A stretch of 64,000 nt of DNA. Source: Cyclobacteriaceae bacterium. GTDB taxonomy: Bacteria > Bacteroidota > Bacteroidia > Cytophagales > Cyclobacteriaceae. Position 1 is the first letter of the stretch; the number at the start of each line of letters is the position of its first letter. The position numbers and the translations under genes are program-made. Positions 44,385 through 54,421 of the stretch are shown piece by piece. Below the pieces are notes generated by a model. The model saw only the letters and a list, made by a program, of their open reading frames with translations, had not been told where the DNA came from and did no database searches. The stretch is taken from contig JAEUUF010000002.1 of the NCBI GenBank assembly GCA_016787645.1, positions 248,001 to 312,000 of the forward strand. The letters are read 5' to 3'.

Positions 44385-45581
44385 TTAGCTGGCGATATAA
44401 CTTGAATTGATGTCTTTGATCGAATGAGTACCTGCCTGAGCCATGACCAGGGCGAGTTCATCGCGCATGATCTGCAACACGGCTTCCACACCTTCTTGTC
44501 CAAAGGAAGCCAGCCCCCAGATGTAGGGGCGACCAATGCCCACGGCGTCGGCGCCAAGAGCGAGGGCTTTGAAGATATCCGTTCCGCGACGGAAGCCTCC
44601 GTCGATCAGGATGGGGATTCTCTTGTTTATGACTGCCGCCATTTCAGGGAGAGATTCCAGCGTCCCGCGGCCCGTTTCGCTGGCCCGTCCTCCATGGTTA
44701 GAAACGACGATACCATCGGCACCATGTTTCAGGGCCAGTTGTGCGTCTTCGGCAGTCTCAAGACCCTTGATCACCAATTTCAGTTTGGTGGCATCTTTTA
44801 GCTGGTCGACATAGTCCCAGGTAAGTTTTCTTTCGAATTCAATGCCTGCTTTCTTGGAGACCATGGGTTTACGTTCAAACCGGTTGTCGCCATGGCATTT
44901 GTTACAGTCCCGCGTGTCAATACGGCGCATGCGCTCCAGGGTGACGGTGTTGCGGCCTGCAGCAACGTCTACCGTGAAAACGAGTACTTCAGAGCCAGCA
45001 TCTTCTGCGCGTCGGATCATATCCTTGGTTGCTTCCCAATCATTCAGCGCATAGAGTTGGTACCAAACCGGCGCACCACGTTCTTTCGTCACGTCTTCGA
45101 TAGACGTTGTGGTGACTGTGGAAAGAGCCATGAGGTGATTTTTCGCTTTGGCTGCACGGGCAGTAGCCAATTCGCCGTCTTCGTGGAAAGCGCGCTGACT
45201 GCTGAGCGGTGTCAGGTAAATCGGGGTGGGGTGTTCTCTTCCAAAAAGGGTTACGCTCATATCGACCGAGGTGGGGTCGATCAGTCGCCTCATTCGCAGC
45301 TTGACTTTATCAAAGGCATCACGATTGGCCTGGAGGGTACGATCGCCATCGACGCCTGTAGCCAGGTATCCGTAATGCGCACTGGGCAGTTTGCTCTTGG
45401 CCAGTTTTTCAAAATCGAATACATCCAGCGCGTCCGAGGCCTTGTCAATCAGGTCATTGATTGTCTTGGCTGTGGCCGTTTTCTCGGAAGGAGAACCGCA
45501 AGCAGCAAGGGATAGAAGGGGACTTCCCAGCAAGAATTTGAGCAATAGGCGCCGGTGTTCGAGGTGCGAAGGGTGGTCCAT
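44385..45581 (-). CDS. Exported FMN-dependent alpha-hydroxy-acid dehydrogenase with CxxCH motif
   Basis: 398 residues of the lactate/glycolate oxidase family. The catalytic His is in VSNHGGR (His296), and the FMN-binding pattern LIDGGFRRGTDIFKALALGADAVGIGRPYIWGL is intact. The N terminus HRRLLLKFLLGSPLLSLAAC looks like a twin-arginine lipoprotein signal, which suits export of a folded FMN protein. Residues 226-230 (C-N-K-C-H) make a c-type haem motif in the loop region that is normally free of Cys. So it may donate electrons directly to a cytochrome path in the periplasm, instead of oxygen. The substrate is unknown; the partner YncE-like gene follows. Confidence 0.85.
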   Translation of the reverse strand: MDHPSHLEHRRLLLKFLLGSPLLSLAACGSPSEKTATAKTINDLIDKASDALDVFDFEKLAKSKLPSAHYGYLATGVDGDRTLQANRDAFDKVKLRMRRLIDPTSVDMSVTLFGREHPTPIYLTPLSSQRAFHEDGELATARAAKAKNHLMALSTVTTTSIEDVTKERGAPVWYQLYALNDWEATKDMIRRAEDAGSEVLVFTVDVAAGRNTVTLERMRRIDTRDCNKCHGDNRFERKPMVSKKAGIEFERKLTWDYVDQLKDATKLKLVIKGLETAEDAQLALKHGADGIVVSNHGGRASETGRGTLESLPEMAAVINKRIPILIDGGFRRGTDIFKALALGADAVGIGRPYIWGLASFGQEGVEAVLQIMRDELALVMAQAGTHSIKDINSSYIAS

Positions 45582-45643
45582 CGTAGAGGTCTGTATAAGG
45601 GTCTTAACAAAGATAGGAACTCACTTGACCCAATCAAGAGGTG

Positions 45644-45678
45644 AAAACAAAGGCGCCAATCCATAATGGACTGGCGCC
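45644..45678 (-). terminator. Terminator of the metallophosphoesterase gene
   Basis: GGCGCCA-A-TCCA (45652-45663) and TGGA-C-TGGCGCC (45667-45678) form a stem of 12 pairs with one mismatch and a three-base loop. Read on the minus strand it is followed by TTTGTTTT. It lies downstream of the stop at 45701. Confidence 0.75.
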
Positions 45679-45700
45679 CGCAAACTACCCAACCGATCCT

Positions 45701-47004
45701 CTACTTGAGGGTGATGTGCAACTTGTTGTCTTTAGGATTCAGGTCAGTCCACAGTGTGGCCAGGGCCATTCCGGCCATGGGTGACAGGGTAGCGATGGCA
45801 TCATCCAGTGATTGTTCAGCTGTCGAAATTTTTTCATCACCGACGAAATGCGCCATGTATGCATTTCGGAATTGAGGCGCAGCGGCAGCAGCGTCCGCCT
45901 CGGAAAGATCAAACGGCGGTTGCGTGAGCAGGTACGAGAATGCGCCATCGAGGTGTGCCGCAAAGAACAAGTTGGAATACGTAACGAGGTCCAGCCCTTC
46001 CGGCAATGCCATGTTGATGGAGGTAATATGCCGGGTGTCCACTTCAAGTTCTTTTTGCTTCAGGGTCATGATACGGTACGGCATCGGCGGGTTCACTTGT
46101 GAGCCTGTTTCCACATCATATAACGTTTTGCCATTGTAGGTCCGGGAGGTAACATCGTTGGCATGATAGTGACCGGTAAATATGATTTGGAGCCCGGCAT
46201 CCATGAACGCATTCGCGTTGATTTCCCAATCGTCAGTTACGTATTCCGGGTCCAGATCATTTTGACTCGTATAGTGCTCGATGAGGTTGTGATGCATCAG
46301 GCCAAGAACGCGGATATTTTTTTGTTTTGCTTCGGCCAGACGATCCAATACCCATTGACGGGTTTCCGGCTTAATGCTTCCGCCAATGATGGCGATGTCT
46401 GTGTTTTGGAGATACTTACAGTCATCAATGGCCAGAATCCATAAGTCAGGTAGGGGGCGCTCACATAACTAAGTGAGTAGGCGTCTCTATAAAGAGCTGA
46501 CCCATATCCAAAGTCATTGTACAGCGTGGCAAACTCGCTTGCTGTTACCGTGGGAGTCGGCGTAGCCAGGTCGCCATTGTAGGCAACGGCCTCAGGGTTA
46601 TTGATGTCGTGATTGCCGGGTACAACCAGCACATTGATTTTCTGGGCACGAAGTTGCTGGAGCAGTTCGACAATAGATTCATGACTAACGCGTTCTCCAT
46701 CTTTCGTCAGGTCGCCGGGAATCAGCACAAGTTGGGGTTTCTCGGTTGTAATTTCTCCGATCATTTTCCGGGCGATGGCATCACTGTATTCAATCAATTT
46801 GGGGTCGGCATTCAGGTAGTTCTGGAATGCCTCCCCGTTTTGGGCACCATTCGCCAACAGGGAGGGGTCCATGTAATGAATGTCCGAAACGACAGCGATT
46901 TTAATGCTGTTTTGCTTGACGCCCTGCCCTGGGAATATATCCAACCTGTCGTTGCAGGATGCAAAGAGCAGTGCAATGGTGAGCATGGTAAGCTTGATTT
47001 TCAT
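45701..47004 (-). pseudogene. Metallophosphoesterase lipoprotein, frameshifted
   Basis: About 434 residues if one base is restored. A lipoprotein signal (LTIALLFASC) precedes a calcineurin-like phosphoesterase: D-I-H, GDLTKDGE, GNHDINNP, MHHNLIEHY and GHYHANDV are all present, so active-site ligands are intact. The frame breaks near 46453-46457 in a run of five C on the coding strand; with a sixth C the sequence reads SAPLPDLWILAIDD and joins the second frame. This is either a real inactivation or a homopolymer sequencing error. It lies downstream of the receiver-cyclase gene by 216 bases and ATG 47004 is chosen. Confidence 0.85.
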
Positions 47005-47220
47005 AGAGTTGAGTTTTAATGAATTCCCTGACGAGAGTTTCTCGCCGATCCACAACTCAAAAATATAAGCAGCCGAAGCGGTGACCGTGATGATCATCGC
47101 AACAACCACGCAAATAAATAAGTGGATATCACTAATCGTCAATGATGACGGTCACGCAGTTGCGAAAACTGCAAAACAAAGTTGCTTTTTAAGCGCTGAT
47201 GGAATAGAACCGCGGGTGGT

Positions 47221-48252
47221 TTATGCAAGGACGTTGTAGACGACTACAGGCCGTTCCTTATTTTTAAGCGCAATTTCTCCAACTCGCCCGCACTGGAAGG
47301 AGGCTTTGATTTTGTCGTGGGATTTCTCGGTGATGTAGATCTGCCCGGGCCCCGCAGCGGATTGAAGCCGCTGAGCGGTATTGACCACGTCGCCGATGAC
47401 GGTATAGTCCAATCGCTTCAATGATCCCGAACCGATGTTTCCGGAAACCACCTCTCCGCTATCGATACCAATGGAGACATGCGGAGAGAAGCTGAATTCG
47501 GTCGGGAGAGAATCAATTTTCTTCCGGATGGCCAGGGCAGCATCCACAGCGCGATCCAGGTGATAGTCGCCTTTGAATACGGCCATCACACAGTCGCCCA
47601 TGAATTTGTCTACAATCCCATTTTGAGCAATGATTTCCTGGACGATCGTTTCAAAGTACCGGTTCAGGAGTTTCACTACGGTATCCGGCTGCTCCTTCTC
47701 ACTGATGGTGGTAAAGCCACAGATGTCTATGAAGGCGATGGTAGCCTGCAGGGTTTCACTCGCGGTCAGGGACTGTTCATATTCGCGGGTGCCCATGAAA
47801 TTAAGGACATTGGCATCCACGTACATCTTCAGGATGTTGTTTTCCTTGATGGCCTGCAGGGTTTCCTTGATCTGGTTGACGTGCCGGATGGTCTTTTCCA
47901 TGGTCACTTCAAGATCTTCAAAATTGACTGGCTTGGTAACGAAGTCAAAGGCGCCGCGGTTCATGGCCACTCGAATGTTGTCCATGTCGCCATAGGCGGA
48001 AACCATCACGGTCCGGGAAAGGGGAGAGAGTTCATTGAGTTTGGACAGCAGGGTAAGTCCGTCCATCTCCGGCATATTGATGTCGCTGAGGATAATGGCG
48101 ATGTCGGGATGCTCTTCCATTTTACGGAGGGCATCCACGCCGTTGATAGCGAAGACGAATTCGTATTTCTGATCCCGGATCTTTTGCCGGAATTTCTGCC
48201 GGATCAGCACCTCGAGATCCGCCTCATCGTCCGCTACCAGGATCTTGGTCAT
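47221..48252 (-). CDS. Receiver-adenylate cyclase (REC + class III cyclase)
   Basis: 343 residues: receiver domain (about 3-122; phosphoacceptor Asp in IILSDINMPEMDG) and a class III cyclase domain (about 165-343). The two metal Asp are in FIDICGF and FMGDCVMAVF. Lys in VDKFMGD and Asp in LDYTVIGD are the adenine-specifying pair, and Asn/Arg of NTAQRL are the transition-state residues. It should therefore make cAMP when phosphorylated or released. Its start overlaps the CheY-like gene stop by four bases, and that gene overlaps the propeller kinase, so the three are one translated unit. Confidence 0.93.
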   Translation of the reverse strand: MTKILVADDEADLEVLIRQKFRQKIRDQKYEFVFAINGVDALRKMEEHPDIAIILSDINMPEMDGLTLLSKLNELSPLSRTVMVSAYGDMDNIRVAMNRGAFDFVTKPVNFEDLEVTMEKTIRHVNQIKETLQAIKENNILKMYVDANVLNFMGTREYEQSLTASETLQATIAFIDICGFTTISEKEQPDTVVKLLNRYFETIVQEIIAQNGIVDKFMGDCVMAVFKGDYHLDRAVDAALAIRKKIDSLPTEFSFSPHVSIGIDSGEVVSGNIGSGSLKRLDYTVIGDVVNTAQRLQSAAGPGQIYITEKSHDKIKASFQCGRVGEIALKNKERPVVVYNVLA

Positions 48253-48626
48253 GCGCCGGCAAGATTTAATTTTTCCTTGAGGGCATTGAAATCGACGGGC
48301 TTGGTGAGAAAATCGTCTGCGCCGAGTTCTTTCGCCATGCGGTGATTCTCGGAATCGCCATAGGCCGTGATCATCATAACCACCGGCGGAGGTTTGAGGT
48401 ATTTCTTTTTCACTTCTTCCAGGAGTTGGAACCCATTCATCCCGGGCATGTTGATGTCGGAGAGGATGAGCACCGCTTCGTGTTCCATCGCGCGCATGCG
48501 TTCGAGCGCCTCTTCGCCGGAGAAGGCGAAGAAGAATTCAACGCGCTTGTCGCGGATTTCTTTCCTGAAACGCTGCTCAAACAGAACCTGGATATCCTGT
48601 TCGTCGTCTACTACTAAAATCTTCAT
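48249..48626 (-). CDS. CheY-like response regulator receiver
   Basis: 125 residues, a lone receiver: acidic pocket VVDDEQD, phosphoacceptor Asp in LILSDINMPGMNGF, Thr/Ser in MMITAYGDSE and Lys in FLTKPVDF. No output domain. It overlaps both neighbours by four bases (ATGA), lying between the propeller histidine kinase and the receiver-cyclase. It may pass phosphoryl groups between the kinases and the cyclase. Confidence 0.92.
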   Translation of the reverse strand: MKILVVDDEQDIQVLFEQRFRKEIRDKRVEFFFAFSGEEALERMRAMEHEAVLILSDINMPGMNGFQLLEEVKKKYLKPPPVVMMITAYGDSENHRMAKELGADDFLTKPVDFNALKEKLNLAGA

Positions 48627-51600
48627 GATGGTTGGATGGGGATAGTGATAATAAAGGAGGTGCCTTCACCGGGACGGGTGTCTACATCGATTTTGCCGCC
48701 GTGAACTTTGGTAATAATATCGTAGCTCATGCTGAGCCCTAGCCCGGTGCCCTGACCGGAAGGTTTGGTCGTGAAGAAGGGTTGGAAAATTTTGTCAAGG
48801 ATGTTCTGGGGGATACCGTTGCCGTTATCCTGAACCATAATCTTGACTTTGTCGCCGGCCTTTCGCGTGGAAACCGTGACGGTGGGTTCGTACCCGTTTA
48901 GTTGTGATTTCTTCTTCTCCGTTACGGCATAGAAACCGTTGGTGATCAGGTTGAGGATCACCCTGCCCAGGTCTTGTGGGACCACATTCACTTTGCCCAG
49001 GCTGGCATCGAGGTCCGTCTTCATCGCCGCGTTGAAGCTCTTGTCCTTCGCGCGCAAGCCGTGATAGGCCAGGCGCAGGTACTCGTCGGCAAGGGCGTTG
49101 ATGTCGGTAGGTTCTTTCACACCACTGCTGGCACGACTGTGCTGCAGCATACCCTTGACGATGGAATCAGCACGTTTGCCGTGGAAGAGAATCTTTTCTT
49201 CGTTGTCAATGATGCTGTTCGCAATTCCCTTGGCATCTTCGACGCGCCCTTGTTCCAGTTCCTGCTTCATTTCCTGGAGCAATTCTTTGTTGATCTCCGA
49301 GAAGTTGTTGACGAAGTTCAGAGGGTTTTGAATTTCGTGAGCGATACCGGCCGTGAGCTCACCTAGGCTGGCCATTTTCTCAGATTGGATCAATTGCGAT
49401 TGTGTCGCCTTGAGATCGTTGTAAGCCTTTTCAATTTCCTTGGCCTGGGCCAACTCCCGATCCTTCATGCGCTCGCGTTCCCGCTTTACGGTTTGTTCTT
49501 TTTGAAATAGGTGTACATGCCACCCGACAAACGCGAACAGGATAGTATACAGTCCGTAGGCCCACCATGACTTCCACCAGGGAGGAAGTATGGTAAAACT
49601 GAACGAGGCGGGCGCGCTCCATTGCTCGTTCATGCCCTTGCTGCAAACTTTAAAGACATACTTCCCGGGAGGAAGGTCGCGGTAGTTTTCGCTTTGGGTG
49701 TTGGTGGAAATCGGGCTCCAGTTTTTGTCGATGCCTTCGAGTACGTAGCGGTACTTCACATGGTCAGGGTTGCTCAGCGTTAGGCCCGCAAAAGAAAAGG
49801 TGAGGTAATTCTGGTGGTAAGGGAGACGAAGATTCACCGGAAGGAGGTAGTTGGATTCCACGCTGTCCCATTTGATGTCGCCACTGTCGGCAAATCGTTC
49901 GGACAATGCTTTTTGGCGATCTGCAAAGAAGGCACCCTCTATAGGTTCCCACAACGTATCCACCTTTGCCAATTGTTTTTCTGCCCTGGCGCGTTGTCTG
50001 AAATTCTTTTGTTTGTCGAGGACAGTGATCCCGGTGACGAACGGGGTGGGGATAGCCGGATCGGGCAGGGGATCGTTCATCACCAGGAGTGCCTGGATTT
50101 CAACTCCGGACCAGAACTCCCCGTTTCTGGTGAAGATCGCACTGTTCAAGTCAAAATCAAGAAATGCAAGTCCCTGGGTCTTTCCATAGTTGATGAACTG
50201 CCAGGACGTACGCTGACCTTCGGTCAAGGAGGAAATCATGCATAGTCCTTTTGATGTCCCCGCGTAGATGACCCCAGTGCGTTCATTCAGTGTCCAGACG
50301 TCATTATTTACCATTCCTTCCAGTGTGGTGAAATTGGCTATTGTCTGTCGGGTGAGATTCAACTTGTTGAGACCTTTGTTGGTACCGATCCATAGTTCTC
50401 CGTTGCTGCTTTCCATGGCGTTATAGGCGGTGTTGCTGAGCAGTCCCTGGGTAGTGGTCAGGAGTTTCATCGAATTAGCCTCACGATCAATCACGGCCAC
50501 TCCTCCTTTGCCGCTGCAGACCCAGAGTTGCCCGTTTGAGTCGGAGGACAAGTCATGAATCCGATCGTCCTTAAAGGAAGTGAGGTTGTTGATTCTTTTG
50601 TACAATCTTTCATCCGGCTTGAAGACGAATACTTCCCCACTGGCTGTGCAGAGCCACAGCTGACCCAATTTATCTTCCTGCACTTTTTGAATCTCGGTAT
50701 CCCGAAGTCCCTGGTCGTGGCCCATGCTTTTGATCGTACCTTCTTTTACGTTGATGACCGTGAGGCCATAGTTGTTTCCAAAAGCCCATATCTGGCCTTG
50801 ATGATCTTCATAAAGATGATTCATAGGGTTGACGGGCAGGCCCTGATCGGTGCCGAGGTGGCGAATGGTCCGGGTTGCCGGGTCATACACATCGATTCCA
50901 CGGGCGGTGCCGAGCCATATTTTTCCATCCCTCGCTTCCAGGGATGACCATATGGCATTGCTGCCCAAGCCATCTGCTGTCGTGAAGTTGCCGGGACGTC
51001 CGTGCGTTAGGTTAATGACTTGGCTGCCGGCATTCACCGATCCAATCCACACCTGTCCTTCAGCATCTTCCATTAGTGAGTAGAGTATACGATTATCAGA
51101 GCCGATCGTGAATACGTCCAGTTTGTTCATTTGCGGATCTAGTGCATAGACTTTGGCCTGATTTGTAGCAATCCAAATAGTCCCGTTTCTTTCTTGCAAG
51201 AGTCCGAAAACGGTGCCGATAATGCCTTGTTTGCTGGAGAGGCGTTGCTGAATGCCTTTCTGGATGTTCACGATGTATGCACCGCCATCACCCCCGATCC
51301 AGATGTTTCCCTCCTGATCTTCCATCAGGCTGAAGATTTGGTCATTGGAAAGAACGTGCTTCACGATATTGGCCTTAGCGTCAATGACTGTAGCACCGCC
51401 TGATGAGGAGAGCCAAATTCGGTCACTTTTGTCTTGGAGGATCTTAATCGCGGGATTATTGTCGGCGAGCCCCTCTTTCCGGCTAAATCGTTTAACGGTT
51501 TTGCTTGTCTCATTAACAACGATGTAACCTTGACCAGACCGGGCAATCCACATTTGCCCGTCGTGGTCGCGCATAATGCCGAAGTTGGGTCCCCGTGGGA

Positions 51601-52321
51601 ATGTGTCCGCGAGTTTCAGAATGATTCCCGAAAGCCGGTCAAGGACAAATACTTCTCCCGAGCCCGTACCGATCCAGATTCGGTGCAAAGCGTCTTCGCA
51701 AATCGACCAGATGTTGGGGTCATGAATTCCCTGCTCAATTCCATAGATCTCCTGGTTCACGCCATCATAGCGAGCCAGGCCCTTGTCAGTGCCAATCCAC
51801 ATCATGCCTGACTGGTCTTGCAGGAAACACCGCCCGTTGCCGGGTAATCCAAAAGCGGCACCAACTTCCATAACCCCGCGGGTGGCACCAGGCCTGAAGG
51901 TTGGGAAGCCTGCTTTGACGACCGTGGGCGGTTGCATGAGGATAGTCTTGAACCGCAGTTGCTGGGTGGGCAACGTGTTGTAATCGAAAATGGTGTCCTT
52001 CAAATTGTTCCAATCGAAGGACTTTTCCTCGGGGGGCGCTTTGAACGCCTCCGGGTAGCCACCGATTACAAAAGGTTTCGCCGGGAGGCTGGCCATGTTG
52101 AATTTTCGGGTGACAAATGGCTTGATGGTCGAAGGGTCGTAGGTCTCCCACTTGATCGGCACGGGTTCACCGAATTTAAACGGGCGCTCTATCGGCTCTG
52201 CGAATTCCGATTCGTTGGCTGGAAACGGAACGCTGTCCGAATTTCCGGTGCAGCCCGAAAGTCCAAGACCAGCGAAGGTGAGGAGAACCACACGGTATAG
52301 GAAAGAGACAGGTTTGGGCAT
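48623..52321 (-). CDS. Two-component-propeller histidine kinase
   Basis: 1232 residues. A lipobox signal (LTFAGLGLSGC) precedes at least twelve propeller repeats (residues ~160-730; GNIWIGGDGGAYI, GQVWIGSVNAGSQVI, GKIWLGTARGIDVYD), then a Y_Y_Y domain (~830-900; YRYVLEGIDKNWSP) and a membrane helix (SWWAYGLYTILFAFVGWHVHLF). A coiled linker leads to the kinase core: phosphoacceptor [13 protein letters not shown]-box [30 protein letters not shown]. There is no receiver or HTH attached, unlike most propeller kinases, so the receivers are the separate overlapping genes. The TPR kinase gene lies 30 bases upstream. Confidence 0.93.
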   Translation of the reverse strand: MPKPVSFLYRVVLLTFAGLGLSGCTGNSDSVPFPANESEFAEPIERPFKFGEPVPIKWETYDPSTIKPFVTRKFNMASLPAKPFVIGGYPEAFKAPPEEKSFDWNNLKDTIFDYNTLPTQQLRFKTILMQPPTVVKAGFPTFRPGATRGVMEVGAAFGLPGNGRCFLQDQSGMMWIGTDKGLARYDGVNQEIYGIEQGIHDPNIWSICEDALHRIWIGTGSGEVFVLDRLSGIILKLADTFPRGPNFGIMRDHDGQMWIARSGQGYIVVNETSKTVKRFSRKEGLADNNPAIKILQDKSDRIWLSSSGGATVIDAKANIVKHVLSNDQIFSLMEDQEGNIWIGGDGGAYIVNIQKGIQQRLSSKQGIIGTVFGLLQERNGTIWIATNQAKVYALDPQMNKLDVFTIGSDNRILYSLMEDAEGQVWIGSVNAGSQVINLTHGRPGNFTTADGLGSNAIWSSLEARDGKIWLGTARGIDVYDPATRTIRHLGTDQGLPVNPMNHLYEDHQGQIWAFGNNYGLTVINVKEGTIKSMGHDQGLRDTEIQKVQEDKLGQLWLCTASGEVFVFKPDERLYKRINNLTSFKDDRIHDLSSDSNGQLWVCSGKGGVAVIDREANSMKLLTTTQGLLSNTAYNAMESSNGELWIGTNKGLNKLNLTRQTIANFTTLEGMVNNDVWTLNERTGVIYAGTSKGLCMISSLTEGQRTSWQFINYGKTQGLAFLDFDLNSAIFTRNGEFWSGVEIQALLVMNDPLPDPAIPTPFVTGITVLDKQKNFRQRARAEKQLAKVDTLWEPIEGAFFADRQKALSERFADSGDIKWDSVESNYLLPVNLRLPYHQNYLTFSFAGLTLSNPDHVKYRYVLEGIDKNWSPISTNTQSENYRDLPPGKYVFKVCSKGMNEQWSAPASFSFTILPPWWKSWWAYGLYTILFAFVGWHVHLFQKEQTVKRERERMKDRELAQAKEIEKAYNDLKATQSQLIQSEKMASLGELTAGIAHEIQNPLNFVNNFSEINKELLQEMKQELEQGRVEDAKGIANSIIDNEEKILFHGKRADSIVKGMLQHSRASSGVKEPTDINALADEYLRLAYHGLRAKDKSFNAAMKTDLDASLGKVNVVPQDLGRVILNLITNGFYAVTEKKKSQLNGYEPTVTVSTRKAGDKVKIMVQDNGNGIPQNILDKIFQPFFTTKPSGQGTGLGLSMSYDIITKVHGGKIDVDTRPGEGTSFIITIPIQPS

Positions 52322-52351
52322 CCTTAAATATAGTGCTTACCTTATATTTTT

Positions 52352-54421
52352 CTACTTCCCTGAATTGGGAATTGGCAGTTTAATGGAGAAGGTGCTTCCC
52401 TGGCCTTCCTGGGTTTCCACGTTTAGTTCACCGCCATGTGCCTTCACAATATCATAACTCAATGACAAGCCGAGTCCCGTGCCCTGTCCCGGTGGCTTGG
52501 TGGTAAAGAATGGCTGGAAAATTTTCTCCTTGATGTGGTCAGGAATGCCGCTTCCGTTGTCTCTTACTTTAATTTCAATCCTGTTTCCAAGAATCTTTGT
52601 TGACACCACTACAGTTGGCTCATAGTCTGCATCCTGCTTTTGGCCTTCGGCATTTAGCTTTTCGCTAGCCGCACTTCGACTTCGCTCAGTGCAGGCATAA
52701 AACGCATTGTTGATCAGGTTTAGCACCACCCGGCCAATTTCTTGCTGTACTACGTTGATTTTGGGCACGGAAGGGTCAAGTTGGATTTCAAATTTTGCAT
52801 TGAATGATTTGTCCTTCGCGCGCAGGCCGTGGTAGGCGAGGCGGAGGTATTCATCACATAACTCGTTAATATCGGTGGGTTCCTTTTGATCACTGCTCTT
52901 CCGGCTGTGCTGGAGCATGCCTTTGACGATAGCGTCGGCCCGCTTGCCATGATGATTAACCTTTTCGCAATTCTCCATGACGGCACGAGCGAGCGTCATG
53001 GCTTCGTCCAGGTTTCCTTTTTCAATCGCTTGGTTCATTTCGCCCAGGAGCTCCTTGTTCACTTCGGAGAAATTGTTTACGAAGTTGAGCGGATTCTGAA
53101 TCTCATGCGCAATGCCGGCGGTGAGTTCGCCGAGACTGGCCATTTTTTCGGATTGAATGAGTTGAGATTGAGTTGCCTTCAGTTGCTCGTATGCCTTTTC
53201 AATATTTTGCTTGGCTTTCTGCCGGGTTCTGCTGTTCCGGTAGAGGAAGAAAGCAATGATCACGAGTGTAAACGTACTGCCAAGAAGAATATTCGTCCGT
53301 AGTTTGGACTGGTATTCCTTCCGTGCTGCTTCCATCTCCGTGATGCGCTGTTGTTCGTCGAAGTCGATGTTTTGAAATTGCTGGGCTTGTTTTGCGTTGA
53401 AAATCTCGTTGTTGATACGAATGATTAGCGACTGGTATTTGACTGTGCTGTCGGTATTGGTTCGTTTGTAGATATCCACCAGGGCCGTATAGCAACGCAG
53501 GGATAAGTCGGGGGCATTCAGGTAGTTGGCGACTTTCAGCCCATGGCGGATGTGGTATTGACTGGAATCAATCTGCCCTGAGGCTTTGAAGAGATCCGCC
53601 AAGGCAAGGTCGCTGGCCACTACGCCCCTGAAATAGTCGCGATTATTGCTCTCCACCAGTGCCCTTTTGAAGAACGTTTTGGCGATTGCTGGTTTATGCT
53701 CGCTGAGATACACCCTTCCAATGTTCAGCAATATGCTGCCCAGGTACCGGTTGTCACGTGCTTTAAGCGAATAGTCATACCCTTTCTGGAGATTCTGAAG
53801 CGCAGAGTCTGGTTGATTGAGGTACATGTAGGTTCTGCCCAGGGTGATATAATTGATTGTCAGTATGGGTATGTTGGTGGATTCCCTGGCGAGTGCTACG
53901 GCTGCCTTGCTATAAAACAACGCCTTCTTGTAATTCAAAGAATTGCTATAGAGTATGGCGGCATATTGCTTCACTTTGCTTAGCACCGTGAGTCGCTGCA
54001 ATTGAGGGGATAAGTTGCGATTGGTAAATTCATCATAGAGCGGAACATTTTGTGGTAGAATGTTCTTTTCACTGGCCGGATCTTCGGCTATGGCAATGGC
54101 CTTTAACAGGTCTTGCAAGGATCGTGGGTAGTTGCCCTGGTTGAGCAGGGAATACCCAAGTTCGCCAATCGCTATGGCTTCTTCCAGGCGGAGATTCAAC
54201 CGAATGGCGATCCCCAGCATATTGTTGGCATAGTGATAGGCGGAGTCCGGGTTTATCTCCTTGTATTCCCTGGCAAGGCGTCCGGACAGCACGAGGATCA
54301 CCGTATCATTCTTTGAACTGCGGAGACCTCGCTTAAGACTGTCAAGGTCCACTGGCTGGGCTGTGGTTGAGACCACGGCCATCCAGGCGATCGACAGAAG
54401 GCAAAATCGTAGCAACTTCAT
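52352..54421 (-). CDS. TPR-containing sensor histidine kinase
   Basis: 689 residues with a signal peptide ([17 protein letters not shown]), about six TPR units in the periplasmic part (residues ~25-340), a membrane helix ([19 protein letters not shown]), and the same kinase core as its neighbours ([42 protein letters not shown]). Between NAFYA and YEPTV it has an extra stretch, [17 protein letters not shown], absent from the two sibling kinases and coming from a repeat element in the DNA at 52671-52692. It is the first gene of the operon reaching the receiver-cyclase; no receiver of its own. Confidence 0.92.
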   Translation of the reverse strand: MKLLRFCLLSIAWMAVVSTTAQPVDLDSLKRGLRSSKNDTVILVLSGRLAREYKEINPDSAYHYANNMLGIAIRLNLRLEEAIAIGELGYSLLNQGNYPRSLQDLLKAIAIAEDPASEKNILPQNVPLYDEFTNRNLSPQLQRLTVLSKVKQYAAILYSNSLNYKKALFYSKAAVALARESTNIPILTINYITLGRTYMYLNQPDSALQNLQKGYDYSLKARDNRYLGSILLNIGRVYLSEHKPAIAKTFFKRALVESNNRDYFRGVVASDLALADLFKASGQIDSSQYHIRHGLKVANYLNAPDLSLRCYTALVDIYKRTNTDSTVKYQSLIIRINNEIFNAKQAQQFQNIDFDEQQRITEMEAARKEYQSKLRTNILLGSTFTLVIIAFFLYRNSRTRQKAKQNIEKAYEQLKATQSQLIQSEKMASLGELTAGIAHEIQNPLNFVNNFSEVNKELLGEMNQAIEKGNLDEAMTLARAVMENCEKVNHHGKRADAIVKGMLQHSRKSSDQKEPTDINELCDEYLRLAYHGLRAKDKSFNAKFEIQLDPSVPKINVVQQEIGRVVLNLINNAFYACTERSRSAASEKLNAEGQKQDADYEPTVVVSTKILGNRIEIKVRDNGSGIPDHIKEKIFQPFFTTKPPGQGTGLGLSLSYDIVKAHGGELNVETQEGQGSTFSIKLPIPNSGK
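52671..52692. repeat. Palindromic repeat element inside the kinase ATPase domain
   Basis: 22 bases with outer arms GCACT and AGTGC and internal TTCGACTTCGC. The same palindrome is familiar from dispersed repeats in Bacteroidota intergenic DNA; here it reads in frame as CTERSRS in the ATP-binding domain of the TPR kinase. Confidence 0.65.

Noticed and set aside
47081-47156. Inverted repeat GTGACCGT/ACGGTCAC upstream of the metallophosphoesterase
   Set aside because: The arms are about 60 bases apart and there is no second copy or known regulator, so chance is a fair explanation.
47479-48345. 288-codon plus-strand frame
   Set aside because: Antisense to the receiver-cyclase and CheY-like genes, whose motifs are unmistakable.
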